Shown: piece by piece, positions 9,749 through 20,330 of the stretch
How the letters are laid out: the number at the start of each line of letters is the position of its first letter
Position numbering within the stretch: position 1 is the stretch's first letter
From: an uncultured Bacteroidota bacterium
GTDB lineage: Bacteria > Bacteroidota > Bacteroidia > AKYH767-A > OLB10
Assembly: GCA_903881665.1 (NCBI GenBank)
Contig: CAIRUC010000068.1
Location: 62,001-126,000, forward strand
Length of the DNA stretch: 64,000 bases
Reading direction: 5' to 3'
Program-made: the position numbers and the translations under genes
Notes under the pieces: model-generated
Told to the model about the DNA's origin: nothing
Database searches by the model: none
The model's input: the letters and a program-made list of their open reading frames with translations, nothing else

Positions 9749-11017
9749 TTAAATTGCATGATGTAAACTTTCTTCCATCATTGGGTGGTTTTTAGCCACT
9801 AGAGGAGACTTGCTTAAATAATGCTGCACTAAATACATGAATAAACCAATGAATCCGATAGTAGTGCCGATTTCCATTAAGCCGATTGATCCAATTGCTA
9901 CTGTTTCACCGTGCTCTGCTACATGAGCAGCGCCTTCTGCAGCGTGATGACTTGCTGTAATAATTGAACCAGGGATGACCATTACATAAGTATCAATCCA
10001 GTGACCGATAAATATGACAATCGACATTCCCATCAATAGATATAACTTACGTTTAGCATCTCTTGTCATTAAAATCACAAACGGTGTAATGAAATTAATA
10101 AAGAAGGAAGCTAACCATAGACCACGGTAGTGATCTTGACGTAACATGAAATACGTTATTTCTTCAGGGATATTAGAATACCAAATCAACATAAACTGGC
10201 AGAACCATAAGTATGTCCAAAAAATACTGAACGCAAACATAAACTTACCGATATCGTGTAAATGATGCTCAGTTACTTCAGGTAAATATCCTTGTGATTT
10301 TAGGTATGTTACTGTAAATACAAGTGCCGCAATTGAAGTAACAAAAATTCCTGCGAATGTATACCAAGCAAACAACGTACTGAACCAGTGAGTATCAACG
10401 CTCATTACGAAATCCCATGACATGGTAGATTCAGTTACAGCAAATAACACTAAGAATTTAGCAGCTGCAGCTCTATTTTTTCTCCAGTAGCCAACTCCGT
10501 CACCTTCGTCGCTTAGCATAGAGTTCTTGCGGAATAATTTCGCGAAGTATGTCCAAATTGCGAAATACGCTACCACTCGAATCCAAAAGAAAGTAGGATT
10601 TAAGAAACCACTTTTCCCTGCGATGATTTCATCGTATTTAGGAGACTTTGGATCAAACAATTCCGCATCCATCCAATGGTAAAGGTGATGACCCCCTAAG
10701 GCAATTATTACGATCATAAGACCACCTGCTACAGGTAGTGCCTGACCCATTGCTTCCAACGGACGTTTAATCACAGCGCTCCATCCTACTTCAGCTACAT
10801 ACTGAATAGCTAAAAAGAAGGTTGCACATAAGGCCATCCCCATAAACATGAAGTTATTCATGAGAAGGTTAGACCATGTTTGTTCGTGATGCGTTGCAAA
10901 CTGAGTGATAATGGCCAATAGACCGATTATCATCATTACTCCTGCAATCATCCGATTTTTTCGAGTGAAATCGTAAGGCTTCGTACTTGTTACCTCGATA
11001 TGATGATGGTGTCCCAT
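9749..11017 (-). CDS. actF: Alternative Complex III subunit ActF (integral membrane, quinone-associated)
   Basis: Multi-TM ActF-like protein in conserved act gene order. Confidence 0.88.
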   Translation of the reverse strand: MGHHHHIEVTSTKPYDFTRKNRMIAGVMMIIGLLAIITQFATHHEQTWSNLLMNNFMFMGMALCATFFLAIQYVAEVGWSAVIKRPLEAMGQALPVAGGLMIVIIALGGHHLYHWMDAELFDPKSPKYDEIIAGKSGFLNPTFFWIRVVAYFAIWTYFAKLFRKNSMLSDEGDGVGYWRKNRAAAAKFLVLFAVTESTMSWDFVMSVDTHWFSTLFAWYTFAGIFVTSIAALVFTVTYLKSQGYLPEVTEHHLHDIGKFMFAFSIFWTYLWFCQFMLIWYSNIPEEITYFMLRQDHYRGLWLASFFINFITPFVILMTRDAKRKLYLLMGMSIVIFIGHWIDTYVMVIPGSIITASHHAAEGAAHVAEHGETVAIGSIGLMEIGTTIGFIGLFMYLVQHYLSKSPLVAKNHPMMEESLHHAI

Positions 11018-11038
11018 AATTGATCGTTGATCGGTAGT

Positions 11039-11695
11039 TTATTTTGCCAAGGCAGTTACCTTGGATGAATCTTTAGTTGCTGTTGCTATTGCACTATCAG
11101 AGCCAAGCGGAGAAACTCCGTCGTTCTGTAATTGATGAATGTACATCACAATTCTCCAACGATCTTGAGGTGCAATCTGAGCAGCATGAGAGCCCATCAA
11201 ATTAATACCGTATGTGATTGTATGGAAAATTTTTCCATCGGTAAGATCTTTCATCATACCTCCACGCGACGAATTACCTTTTGAATAAGAAGGTGGAGGA
11301 GGGAATTTACCATTTGCTACAATACTTCCATCACCCTGACCAGAAGCGCCATGGCAATGCGTACAATAAATTTCATACTGACGTTTTCCTTCAGTAAGAT
11401 TTTCTTTGTTTAGCACCAATGGATTCTTCACGTCGCGACCTGCTGCTTCATAACCTTCGTTAGTAGCTGGGTAGTGAAAGAAAGTATAGTTACGAGGAAC
11501 CGTTCCGTCAACCGGATGTTGCATCGTTAAACTATCTGAGAAATTCGGGTTCGCTGAATACACCTCATAAGACGGTGAGCGATACATGTCCGGCATATAT
11601 TCCAGGCCGGGTTTCTTAGGGTCCTTGCTACATGACGTTGCTAGCATCATTACTGACGCTGCACCTGCACAAAGGATCGCTATGGTATTCTTCAT
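11039..11695 (-). CDS. actE: Alternative Complex III subunit ActE, monoheme cytochrome c lipoprotein
   Basis: Lipoprotein signal LATSCSK; single CTHCHGASGQGDG heme motif. Confidence 0.9.
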   Translation of the reverse strand: MKNTIAILCAGAASVMMLATSCSKDPKKPGLEYMPDMYRSPSYEVYSANPNFSDSLTMQHPVDGTVPRNYTFFHYPATNEGYEAAGRDVKNPLVLNKENLTEGKRQYEIYCTHCHGASGQGDGSIVANGKFPPPPSYSKGNSSRGGMMKDLTDGKIFHTITYGINLMGSHAAQIAPQDRWRIVMYIHQLQNDGVSPLGSDSAIATATKDSSKVTALAK

Positions 11696-11729
11696 ATCCT
11701 GGTTGGTATGGATGTGGAAGGTTCGCTAA

Positions 11730-12260
11730 TTATTTATTTATAAACTCTACTGCACCTGCTGACTTCAACTGTGCTTCAACGTTAGCAATTTCAGAGTCAT
11801 CCTTAATCTGGATTGCCATAACGAAGTGGTCGTCAGCCATGCGTGGATGTATCACATTCGGTTCTACACCCGGCAATAATTTACTTCTCAACAAGAAAGT
11901 AATTACCATTCCGTGAGCAGCACATAGTACAGTACTTTCAAATGTTACCGGGATAAATGCCGGTAAATTTTTGTAGAAAGCATAACTAGGCTTTCCTCCG
12001 ATATCCATTGGCCAATCGAAGATGTTCATATAGTAGATCATCAACAAAGCCAAGCTCATTCCTGTCATTCCGTAAATGAATGCACAGATGGATATGCGAG
12101 TACGCTCTAATCCTAATTCATGGTCTAAACCGTGAATTGGAAATGGAGAAATTACATCTTTCACTTTCAGTCCTTTCTTACGAAGGGAACTGATAGCATT
12201 CAGCACTACTTCATCATCGTTGAAGATGCCGTAAACGAATTTTTTTGGTGAAGCGCTCAT
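11730..12260 (-). CDS. actD: Alternative Complex III subunit ActD (DUF3341)
   Basis: 176 aa, two TM helices, KFVYGIFNDDEVVLNAISSLRKKG; position between actC and actE. Confidence 0.9.
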   Translation of the reverse strand: MSASPKKFVYGIFNDDEVVLNAISSLRKKGLKVKDVISPFPIHGLDHELGLERTRISICAFIYGMTGMSLALLMIYYMNIFDWPMDIGGKPSYAFYKNLPAFIPVTFESTVLCAAHGMVITFLLRSKLLPGVEPNVIHPRMADDHFVMAIQIKDDSEIANVEAQLKSAGAVEFINK

Positions 12261-13660
12261 GCGTGTGATTCTGGATTATTAGAATGTTTAGCAGCTTTTT
12301 TCTTTCCGCCTTCTGATGAAGACTTAATAATTGTCTTCAACTCACTCATTGCAATTACCGGGAATACCCTTGCAAAAAGAAGGAAGCAAGTGAAAAATAA
12401 TCCAAGCGATCCGATAAATATACCGGCTTCTACCCAAGTTGGATGATACATTGCCCAACTTGAAGGAATATAATCACGATGAAGTGAGGTAACAATAATT
12501 ACAAAACGCTCGAACCACATGCCCACATTTACGAAAATCGAAATGATGAATGTAGCGAAGATGTTCTCACGTAATTTAGAAGACCAATATAACTGTGGAG
12601 TAATCACATTACATGTCATCATGCTCCAATACGCCCACCAATAAGGACCAGTTGCCCGATTAATGAATGCATATTGTTCATACTCAACTCCTGAATACCA
12701 AGCAATAAAGAACTCAGTAATATAAGCCACACCTACGATAGATCCCGTGATCAAAATGACACGGTTCATCATATCGATATGATAAATAGTAATATAATCT
12801 TCAAGACTTAATACTTTACGAACGATGATTAAAAGCGTTTGCACCATTGCAAAGCCAGAGAAGATTGCACCCGCAACGAAGTAAGGAGGAAAAATGGTAG
12901 TATGCCATCCAGGAACTACTGATGTTGCGAAGTCCATTGATACCACTGAGTGTACAGAAAGCACTAGTGGTGTTGAAATACCTGCAAGCACAAGAGAAAC
13001 CTCTTCAAAACGTTGCCAATTTTTGGCGCTTCCTACCCATCCAAAACTTAGAATTGTATAGATACGTTTCGACATTTTTGTTTTTGCACGATCGCGAATA
13101 ACTGCAAAATCAGGAATAAGACCTGTATACCAGAATACTAGTGATACAGAGAAATAAGTTGAAATTGCGAAAACGTCCCATACAAGTGGCGAATTAAAGT
13201 TTACCCATAACGAACCAAACTGATTTGGCAGAGGTAATGGCCAATAGCCTACCCAAGGACGTCCCATGTGAGATACGATAAACGTTGCAGCACAAATTAC
13301 CGCGAAGATGGTCATCGCTTCAGCTGAACGGTTAATCGATAAACGCCATTTCTGACGAAATAATAATAAGATCGCAGAGATAAGTGTTCCGGCGTGACCG
13401 ATACCTACCCACCATACGAAATTGGTGATATCCCAAGCCCAACCTACTGTTTTGTTTAAGCCCCAAACTCCGAGTCCTGTTCCTAAGGTATAGGATACTG
13501 ATATGACCCACCACAACAAAGCAGCTGACGACACGCTAAATGCGAGCCACCACCATTTGTTTGCTTTTGACTCTACCGGGCGGCAGACATCTTCTGTGAT
13601 ATCGTGCCAGGTTTTATCGCCTAGAATTAGTGGCGGCCTTAGTTCCGATTCTTTATGCAT
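12257..13660 (-). CDS. actC: Alternative Complex III subunit ActC (NrfD/PsrC-like)
   Basis: Multi-TM NrfD-family protein; 4-bp overlap with actD. Confidence 0.92.
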   Translation of the reverse strand: MHKESELRPPLILGDKTWHDITEDVCRPVESKANKWWWLAFSVSSAALLWWVISVSYTLGTGLGVWGLNKTVGWAWDITNFVWWVGIGHAGTLISAILLLFRQKWRLSINRSAEAMTIFAVICAATFIVSHMGRPWVGYWPLPLPNQFGSLWVNFNSPLVWDVFAISTYFSVSLVFWYTGLIPDFAVIRDRAKTKMSKRIYTILSFGWVGSAKNWQRFEEVSLVLAGISTPLVLSVHSVVSMDFATSVVPGWHTTIFPPYFVAGAIFSGFAMVQTLLIIVRKVLSLEDYITIYHIDMMNRVILITGSIVGVAYITEFFIAWYSGVEYEQYAFINRATGPYWWAYWSMMTCNVITPQLYWSSKLRENIFATFIISIFVNVGMWFERFVIIVTSLHRDYIPSSWAMYHPTWVEAGIFIGSLGLFFTCFLLFARVFPVIAMSELKTIIKSSSEGGKKKAAKHSNNPESHA

Positions 13661-13708
13661 ATGTGACGAATTCTTACTTCGTTTATATTAATTTTTCTAT
13701 TCTTTAAA

Positions 13709-16700
13709 TTAAGCGTGACCTTCTTCTTTATTACGAACCTTAGTTTGATAGAATACAGAAGGTTGTACATTGATTTCTGCCAATAAGTGGTAACTGCGAG
13801 GATCTGCAAGTAATTTGTTTACCTCACTGCTTTTGTCATTATAATCTCCGAATACGATAGCATTCGTAGGACATGACTGTGCACATGCTGTTTTAATTTC
13901 TCCATCACCTGGGCGGCGACCTGCTTTCTTCGCTTCTAGTTTACCATACTGTATACGTTGAACACACATAGAGCATTTTTCCATTACCCCACGTGAACGA
14001 ACGACAACATCTGGATTAAGTACCATTTTACCTAACTGATCCTGCATATTATAAGGAAACTGATCGTTATCGCTGTATTTAAACCAGTTGAAACGTCGAA
14101 CTTTATAAGGACAGTTGTTAGCGCAATATCGAGTTCCCACACAACGGTTGTAAGCCATCATATTTAACCCCTCAGAGCTATGTGTTGTTGCTGCAACCGG
14201 ACAAACCGTTTCGCACGGAGCATGATTACAATGCTGACACATTACAGGCTGGAAAAATACTTCTGGATTATCAGCAGCTGGCTTTTCCATCTCTCCGTAC
14301 ATCGAAAGTTTTCCTAAGCCTTTCTCTTTTGCGTTTTCTTTTGTTGTATCTGAAGTATAGTAACGATCGATACGAATCCAATGCATTTCACGTGCACGGC
14401 CGATCTCATCTTTACCCACTACAGGCACATTGTTTTCTGCATTACATGCAACTACACAAGCTCCACATCCAATGCATGCATTTAAATCGATTCCTAATCC
14501 CCAACTGTGATTTGGTTTCTCATGTTCAGGATTAGCTGGCGTAGCCCATAAGTCTAATTTCTCAGGTGTTTTAGGACCATAAGGCGACTCAATTAATATT
14601 TCTGGATTTCCTGCTTTAGCATCTCTTAACCAAGACGATAAAGTTGTTTCTTTCACAATCTCACGTCCCATCATTGTGTGGTGAGTTTGCGTAGCCGCTA
14701 ACGTGATATCTTCGTCAACCGTTTTTGATACTGTAACTCCAGCTGCGATATAGTTAAATGCACCATTCGATACTGAAGCGAAAGGATAAGCATTAAAACC
14801 TACTCCGTTTCCTGCTTTACCTACGTTTGTTCTTCCGTACCCAACAGCTACTGCAATTGTATTATCAGCCATTGCAGGTTGTAATAATACCGGTCCTTTG
14901 ATCGATACATTTCCAACTTTCACTTCGATAACATTTCCTTGTGTTACTTTTAATTTATCAGCATATGCAGGAAGGATAGCAAAATAGTTATCCCAACAAA
15001 CTTTAGAAATAGGATCAGGTAATTCTTGTAGCCAAGGATTATTCGCTTGGCTTCCATTTCCTAATCCTGTTTTTTCATAAAGAATCACATCCGTCCCTAC
15101 ACTTGGCTTCATTAATTTAGAAGCTGCATCAGCTACATTACCAACAAATGTTGCTGCACCTGTACTCGTTACTGCTGTTTCAAAAACTCCATCTTGCAAT
15201 GATTTCGTCCAAAAGGCGTCGAACGACGACAACCCTGTTTGCATCGGATAGATAGCCGCTTGCCAGAAATCACGCAAGTAAGTATAGTAATCAGCTTGCG
15301 CTACTCCGGCCCACTTCATTAAACTATCAGCGCCCTGACGGGTATTGAATAGTGGACGTATTGTTGGTTGTGATAATGTATAGTATCCTTTGTAAGGCTC
15401 AACATCTCCCCATGATTCTAACCAATGGTGATCAGGGCAAACATAATCGCAATTTTGAGCCGTCTCATCTTCGCGATCAGAAAGTGAAATTTTACATCCT
15501 ACTTTTGATAATGCGGCAGCGAATGCTTTTGCATCAGGCATTGAATAAACTGGATTTGCATTCCAGAATATCACAGCTCCTACTTGCCCTGCATTCATTT
15601 CGCCTAAAAGCTCAATTACTGCAGCATCGTTACTTGAACGCAAGTTGCTTGTTAAATCAAGATTGATAGTAGTACCATAGTTACCTAACATATTATTAAT
15701 GGCGTTCACCATCACTTGCTCGTTAGGATCATTTGATCCACTAATCACTACACTCTTTCCTTTAGCAGCCCATAATTCGTCAGCTATTTTACTAGCCACC
15801 GCATTAAGTGGAGAAGCTCCAGCAGAAACTTGAGAAGCTCCTGTTAATGCCGCTATTTTATTGTATACAGCAGCTACTGAAGCAGACTGCTCACTTGGTT
15901 TTACTTTGTATCGCGAATCAGCATTAGAACCTGCTAATGATAAAGCAGACTCTACCTGGATATGACGAGACATTGATCTTTTGCCATCACGTAATTTTCT
16001 TCCAACGCCATATTGACGAGAGAATTCAATTGGGGATAACCAAGAAGAAAGGAAATCGGCGCCAAAGCTCAAAATCACTTCTGCATTATCAAAACGATAA
16101 GAAGGAACTACCGCTTTTCCGAACGAAATTTCATTACCTTTTACGATACCGTAAGAAGAAACTGCATCGTAAGTAACCAACTTTGCTGTTGGATATTTAG
16201 CGCTGAAATCAGCAACGATTTTCTTAGCGGAAGGACTTGCAATTGATGAAGAAACGATTGCAATTTTCTTTCCATCTGCAGAAGCGTCTGCTAATTTCTT
16301 TATTATTTCAGCATCAATGGCTGTCCACTCCGCTTTTTTCTTTCCAGCTAAAGGATTAGCTAAACGTGCGCTATCATATAAACTTAAAACAGAAGCCTGA
16401 ACACGTGCATTGGTACCACCTTTTGTGATCGAAGAAAGTTCATTTCCTTCAATTTTAATAGGGCGCCCTTCGCGTGTTTTAACTAAAACACTGCAATAGT
16501 CGGTTCCGTCATAAAATGTAGAAGCATAATAATTAGGGATTCCTAATGTTATTTCTTCCGGTTTTACTACGTACGGGATTGCCTTTTTTATAGGAGCTTC
16601 GCAGGCCGCTAATGAAGCAGCAGCCACGCTGAATCCTAAAAATTTAAGGAAGTCTCTACGGGTAGTTGAAGAATCTGATGCAGCCTTTCTATTCAGGACT

Positions 16701-16801
16701 TCATCAACGGGTAAGTGCTCAAAAAACTCATTGTCTCGCAGGCGAACAAACTCAGGAGTGTTATTGAGTTCTTCTACACCTTTCCAATATCGTTTTTCCA
16801 T
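13709..16801 (-). CDS. actB: Alternative Complex III subunit ActB (TAT-targeted molybdopterin-oxidoreductase-like/Fe-S protein)
   Basis: TAT-like STTRRDFLKFLGFSVAAASLAAC; Fe-S motifs CIGCGACVVACNAEN, CQHCNHAPCETVCP, CSMCVQR, CAQSCP. Confidence 0.94.
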   Translation of the reverse strand: MEKRYWKGVEELNNTPEFVRLRDNEFFEHLPVDEVLNRKAASDSSTTRRDFLKFLGFSVAAASLAACEAPIKKAIPYVVKPEEITLGIPNYYASTFYDGTDYCSVLVKTREGRPIKIEGNELSSITKGGTNARVQASVLSLYDSARLANPLAGKKKAEWTAIDAEIIKKLADASADGKKIAIVSSSIASPSAKKIVADFSAKYPTAKLVTYDAVSSYGIVKGNEISFGKAVVPSYRFDNAEVILSFGADFLSSWLSPIEFSRQYGVGRKLRDGKRSMSRHIQVESALSLAGSNADSRYKVKPSEQSASVAAVYNKIAALTGASQVSAGASPLNAVASKIADELWAAKGKSVVISGSNDPNEQVMVNAINNMLGNYGTTINLDLTSNLRSSNDAAVIELLGEMNAGQVGAVIFWNANPVYSMPDAKAFAAALSKVGCKISLSDREDETAQNCDYVCPDHHWLESWGDVEPYKGYYTLSQPTIRPLFNTRQGADSLMKWAGVAQADYYTYLRDFWQAAIYPMQTGLSSFDAFWTKSLQDGVFETAVTSTGAATFVGNVADAASKLMKPSVGTDVILYEKTGLGNGSQANNPWLQELPDPISKVCWDNYFAILPAYADKLKVTQGNVIEVKVGNVSIKGPVLLQPAMADNTIAVAVGYGRTNVGKAGNGVGFNAYPFASVSNGAFNYIAAGVTVSKTVDEDITLAATQTHHTMMGREIVKETTLSSWLRDAKAGNPEILIESPYGPKTPEKLDLWATPANPEHEKPNHSWGLGIDLNACIGCGACVVACNAENNVPVVGKDEIGRAREMHWIRIDRYYTSDTTKENAKEKGLGKLSMYGEMEKPAADNPEVFFQPVMCQHCNHAPCETVCPVAATTHSSEGLNMMAYNRCVGTRYCANNCPYKVRRFNWFKYSDNDQFPYNMQDQLGKMVLNPDVVVRSRGVMEKCSMCVQRIQYGKLEAKKAGRRPGDGEIKTACAQSCPTNAIVFGDYNDKSSEVNKLLADPRSYHLLAEINVQPSVFYQTKVRNKEEGHA

Positions 16802-16851
16802 ATCAGTGATGGGAGGATTATCTGTGGTAAAGTATTCTTGTTAATATATGA

Positions 16852-18081
16852 TTAGTAGTGACAACGAGCGCATTCGATTCCGCCGATTTTGTCTACTGTA
16901 AGTTTGGCGTCAGGACCATACTGTTTTTTCAATTTCTCATGAAGCTCAGTATAGTATCCATTGCCATCCATTTTCACTTCTGTAGTACGGTGACAGTTAA
17001 TACACCATCCCATTGTTAAAGGAGATGCTTGATTCATTACTTCCATCGTTTGAACTTCTCCATGGCAAGTTTGACAACTAACTTGTCCTACTTTCACGTG
17101 CTGAGCATGATTGAAGTAAGCCAAATCAGGTAGGTTATGAATTCTTACCCACTGAATCGGTTCTGTTTTACCCGTATATTGTTGTTTGTCTTTATCCCAA
17201 CCAACTGCTTTGTAAATCTTAGCGATTTCTTCAGTTCCGTACTTAGGTCCTTGTTGAACGTACTTATGACAATTCATACATAAAGAAGGAGAAGGAATAC
17301 TTGCATTCTTCGACTTTTCAGCTCCTGAATGGCAATAACGACAATCAATTTTATTGGTTCCAGCATGTAGTGCATGTGAGAACTTTATTGGTTGATCTGG
17401 CTGATATCCTTGAGAAACACCTATTTCTTTTAAGGTATACCAACCTTTTACGCTGCCGAATACTAATCCTAAGATCAGAACAACGTATAGTAATTTTTTA
17501 TGTTCTCGAGCCCATGCCTTTCCTTTATATACTATAGGCTCAGGTAATCCTTCACGTTGACGAACTACTTTTTCGAGGCCTTTCTTTACTCTATTTAAAA
17601 CAAAATAAAGTGCGGCTAATAAACCAGCGACTAATAAAAGTACGATTGGGCTATTGTCATCTTCTTCACCTGTAGTACCAGCTGAAGCACCTGCACCTGG
17701 AGCAGCTGCGGCAGGAGCTTTTTCACTTTCAGTTTTGATATAAGCAATTACAGCTTTAATCTCATCTTCTTTTAGATTGAAAGCCGGCATGGCGATTTTG
17801 TTGTTCTCTTCGAACAACTTATTTGCATCAGCATCACCTGATTTAATTAGGGCTGATGAATTTTTAATCCATTTCAGCAACCATTCTTCACTTCTTCTTT
17901 GATGCACATTTTTCAATCCCGGACCAACAACTTTGTTTTCACCCACCACGTGGCATGAAGTACAGTTGGCTTTGAAGATAGACTCTCCATTGGCCTGTGC
18001 TTTCGCTTGGAACTGAGAAATTACGCTCAGGAAGACTGCTAACAACGTGATTGTCAAATACCTGGATACGTAACGAGACAT
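16852..18081 (-). CDS. actA: Alternative Complex III subunit ActA, multiheme cytochrome c with N-terminal monoheme domain
   Basis: Six CxxCH motifs (CTSCH, CRYCH, CMNCH, CQTCH, CINCH, CARCH); start placed at MSRYVSRYLTITLL; the track start at 18138 is TTG. Confidence 0.9.
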   Translation of the reverse strand: MSRYVSRYLTITLLAVFLSVISQFQAKAQANGESIFKANCTSCHVVGENKVVGPGLKNVHQRRSEEWLLKWIKNSSALIKSGDADANKLFEENNKIAMPAFNLKEDEIKAVIAYIKTESEKAPAAAAPGAGASAGTTGEEDDNSPIVLLLVAGLLAALYFVLNRVKKGLEKVVRQREGLPEPIVYKGKAWAREHKKLLYVVLILGLVFGSVKGWYTLKEIGVSQGYQPDQPIKFSHALHAGTNKIDCRYCHSGAEKSKNASIPSPSLCMNCHKYVQQGPKYGTEEIAKIYKAVGWDKDKQQYTGKTEPIQWVRIHNLPDLAYFNHAQHVKVGQVSCQTCHGEVQTMEVMNQASPLTMGWCINCHRTTEVKMDGNGYYTELHEKLKKQYGPDAKLTVDKIGGIECARCHY

Positions 18082-18160
18082 ATGTAGTCGATTAAATTGT
18101 TTTAAGATACGGAAGCTTTTTTTACCAATTATTGACAATAAAGCCCATTTTTCTAGCGGC

Positions 18161-18168
18161 CAAATTTA
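18161..18168 (-). promoter_or_regulatory. Bacteroidota -7 element (TAAATTTG) for the act-cox operon
   Basis: Reverse complement of caaattta matches TAnnTTTG; about 80 nt upstream of actA ATG. Confidence 0.45.
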
Positions 18169-18306
18169 GTACAAAACTCTATTCGTACAGCAAAAAAAAA
18201 CAATAAATTGAAATTTAAAATCAATCTACATTGTTTATGCTGTTTTCGAAAAAAGAACTGAAAATTTAATTAAGCTAAAAGTCGCGTTTATTAGTACTTT
18301 TGGTGC

Positions 18307-18717
18307 ATGAAGAAATGCGCTGCCATTTTAATTACTTATTTGATTACTAGCCTATTTTCTTCGGAATTACAGGCTCAAATATCTTCAATAGAATCTAATA
18401 CCGACAGTTTATCACGTGAATTAGTGGAGCGTCATAAAAAAGCAAATGCCTCCAAAATGAGCATGACCGGCTTTAGAATTCAGATCTATTTTGGATCAGA
18501 AAGAGCAAAAGCCACCGAAATTCGAGCTGATTTCATGAAAAACTTTCCTGAAATTGCGTCTTACCTCATTTATCAGCAACCTTATTTTAAAATCAGGGTA
18601 GGTGATTTTAAAACCAGAATAGAAGCTTCAGGATTTTTAAAAAAGCTAGATGACCATTACACCACTGCCTTTATTGTTCCTGATGAAGTAAAGTTACCTT
18701 CATCCGAGGATCACTAA
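18307..18717 (+). CDS. SPOR domain-containing protein
   Basis: Signal peptide; GFRIQIYFGSERAKATEIRADFMKNFPE...YFKIRVGDFKTRIEASGFLKKL. Confidence 0.82.
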   Translation: MKKCAAILITYLITSLFSSELQAQISSIESNTDSLSRELVERHKKANASKMSMTGFRIQIYFGSERAKATEIRADFMKNFPEIASYLIYQQPYFKIRVGDFKTRIEASGFLKKLDDHYTTAFIVPDEVKLPSSEDH

Positions 18718-18722
18718 TTTCC

Positions 18723-19229
18723 TTATTCTTTCCGAATGACTTTGTGGGGGATGCGTTTGCGGGTGCTACGTTGTTGGTAGTTATTTGACAAAATGCTAAT
18801 ATTTCCATCGGCTTCTAAAACTGCTAAGTCTACTTTATGAATTGAATCTACGCCGTGTTCACGCATGGCAGCCAATAATTCATCTTCTGTTAACCGTACT
18901 TTTTCAAGATGCTTCTTCAAAATAACACCTCCATGAACAAGCAATATTGGTTCGCCTTGTAAAAATTTACTGATCGATTTATTATTATAAGTAATGCGTT
19001 TTATAATAAAGTTGAGCGCGAATAAACTTGCGGCAGCAATTAGTCCGCCTAGCAAAGTTGAATCCGCCCCCACCATCGCATTCTGTACCGAATTACTGAT
19101 TAATAAAATAAATACAAGATCGGTGACCGACAGCTGCGCCAGCTCCGTTTTTCCGAAAAGGCGAATTGCCAAAATGATGAAAAGATAAACGCTGATCGTT
19201 CTAAATACAATTTCTATATAACTTCCCAT
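18723..19229 (-). CDS. DUF421 (YetF-like) membrane protein
   Basis: TM helices followed by GEPILLVHGGVILKKHLEKVRLTEDELLAAMREHGV. Confidence 0.85.
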   Translation of the reverse strand: MGSYIEIVFRTISVYLFIILAIRLFGKTELAQLSVTDLVFILLISNSVQNAMVGADSTLLGGLIAAASLFALNFIIKRITYNNKSISKFLQGEPILLVHGGVILKKHLEKVRLTEDELLAAMREHGVDSIHKVDLAVLEADGNISILSNNYQQRSTRKRIPHKVIRKE

Positions 19230-19274
19230 TTCTATTGATTATTTACGTCAAAGAAAACGGAAATAAACGAAGAT

Positions 19275-19562
19275 TCAACTTCGCTTGGCAATTTTGTTTG
19301 ATGATATTGAACGCTGTCGGCTACAATTGAACCTTGTGACATCATCAGTTCTTTTCTTGATATGCTTTGTAGCCCTTCCTCCTACTCTTCTTCTCCATCG
19401 CTTAAAAGCAGACTCACTAATGTATCGCCGCATCAGTTTGATTACACCAGATTCATTTAAACAAAATTGATTTTTAATGGCGTCAAAAGGAGTTCGATCT
19501 TCCCATGCCATTTCTATAATTCGGTTTATTGCCTCCCCCGAAAGTTCTAGTTGCAATTTCAT
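19275..19562 (-). CDS. TIGR03643/DUF2805 family protein
   Basis: IIEMAWEDRTPFDAIKNQFCLNESGVIKLMRRYISESAFKRWRRRVGGRATKH; ATG directly follows SDR stop (TAAATG). Confidence 0.82.
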   Translation of the reverse strand: MKLQLELSGEAINRIIEMAWEDRTPFDAIKNQFCLNESGVIKLMRRYISESAFKRWRRRVGGRATKHIKKRTDDVTRFNCSRQRSISSNKIAKRS

Positions 19563-20279
19563 TTATATTGCTTGATGATTAAACGGCTGAATGACCATTT
19601 CAGATACTACAGCATTTGCCGGCTGCTGACATAAGTACCAAATTGTTTTACCTGCTTCTTCTGCGATAATCATTTTATCGCGTTGTACCTTCAGATCAAT
19701 CGTATCCCAAAAAGGAGAATCAACGCCTCCTAAAAATAATTGCGTAATTCTAATTTCAGTTCGTTTTAATTCTTCACGCAGAGATTTCATCATCCCATTT
19801 ATTCCATATTTCGAAGCTGAATAAGCTGCCGCTCCGGCCATTGGTGTTTTACCCAATACTCCGGGAATATTAATAATTAATCCTTTTTTCTGCTCTTTCA
19901 TTGAAGGAAGAACCGACTGCAATAACAAAAACGGGCCAATCAAATTTACTTGCATCGACCTTCTCATATCCTCTACCGTTAGTAGATCAAAGTTTTTAAT
20001 AATTCCTACTCCGGCAAGATTTATCAGGATATCAATTTTTGACTCTTTGGCCAATATAGCATCTACAGCTAACGAGATTGTTTCTTCTTTTTCGAAGTCG
20101 AGAATAAAACCGCGCTCTTTCGGCAATCCCAAATCAATCGTTAAATTATTCAGCTTTTCAGCTGATCGAGAAGTTATAAAAACCTTCGCGCCCGATGTAT
20201 GCAATTGTTTAGCGGCAGCAGATCCAATTCCGCCGGTAGCCCCTACGATTAAAACTATTTTATCATTCAACTTTTCCAT
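19563..20279 (-). CDS. Short-chain dehydrogenase/reductase
   Basis: GATGGIGSAAAKQL Rossmann motif; YSASKYGING active site; start set at MEKLNDKIVL. Confidence 0.88.
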   Translation of the reverse strand: MEKLNDKIVLIVGATGGIGSAAAKQLHTSGAKVFITSRSAEKLNNLTIDLGLPKERGFILDFEKEETISLAVDAILAKESKIDILINLAGVGIIKNFDLLTVEDMRRSMQVNLIGPFLLLQSVLPSMKEQKKGLIINIPGVLGKTPMAGAAAYSASKYGINGMMKSLREELKRTEIRITQLFLGGVDSPFWDTIDLKVQRDKMIIAEEAGKTIWYLCQQPANAVVSEMVIQPFNHQAI

Positions 20280-20315
20280 GATTTGCTTTTTAGTGTAAAC
20301 AATAATGCGCTCTAT

Positions 20316-20327
20316 TTGTTTTAACAA
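20316..20327. promoter_or_regulatory. Inverted repeat TTGTTTTAACAA in the divergent SDR/photolyase intergenic region
   Basis: TTGTT-TT-AACAA read directly; 3 nt before the photolyase ATG. Confidence 0.3.
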
Positions 20328-20330
20328 GTT

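Noticed and set aside
14182-14535. 117-aa plus-strand ORF
   Set aside because: Antisense inside actB, which has clear Fe-S motifs; no recognisable domain
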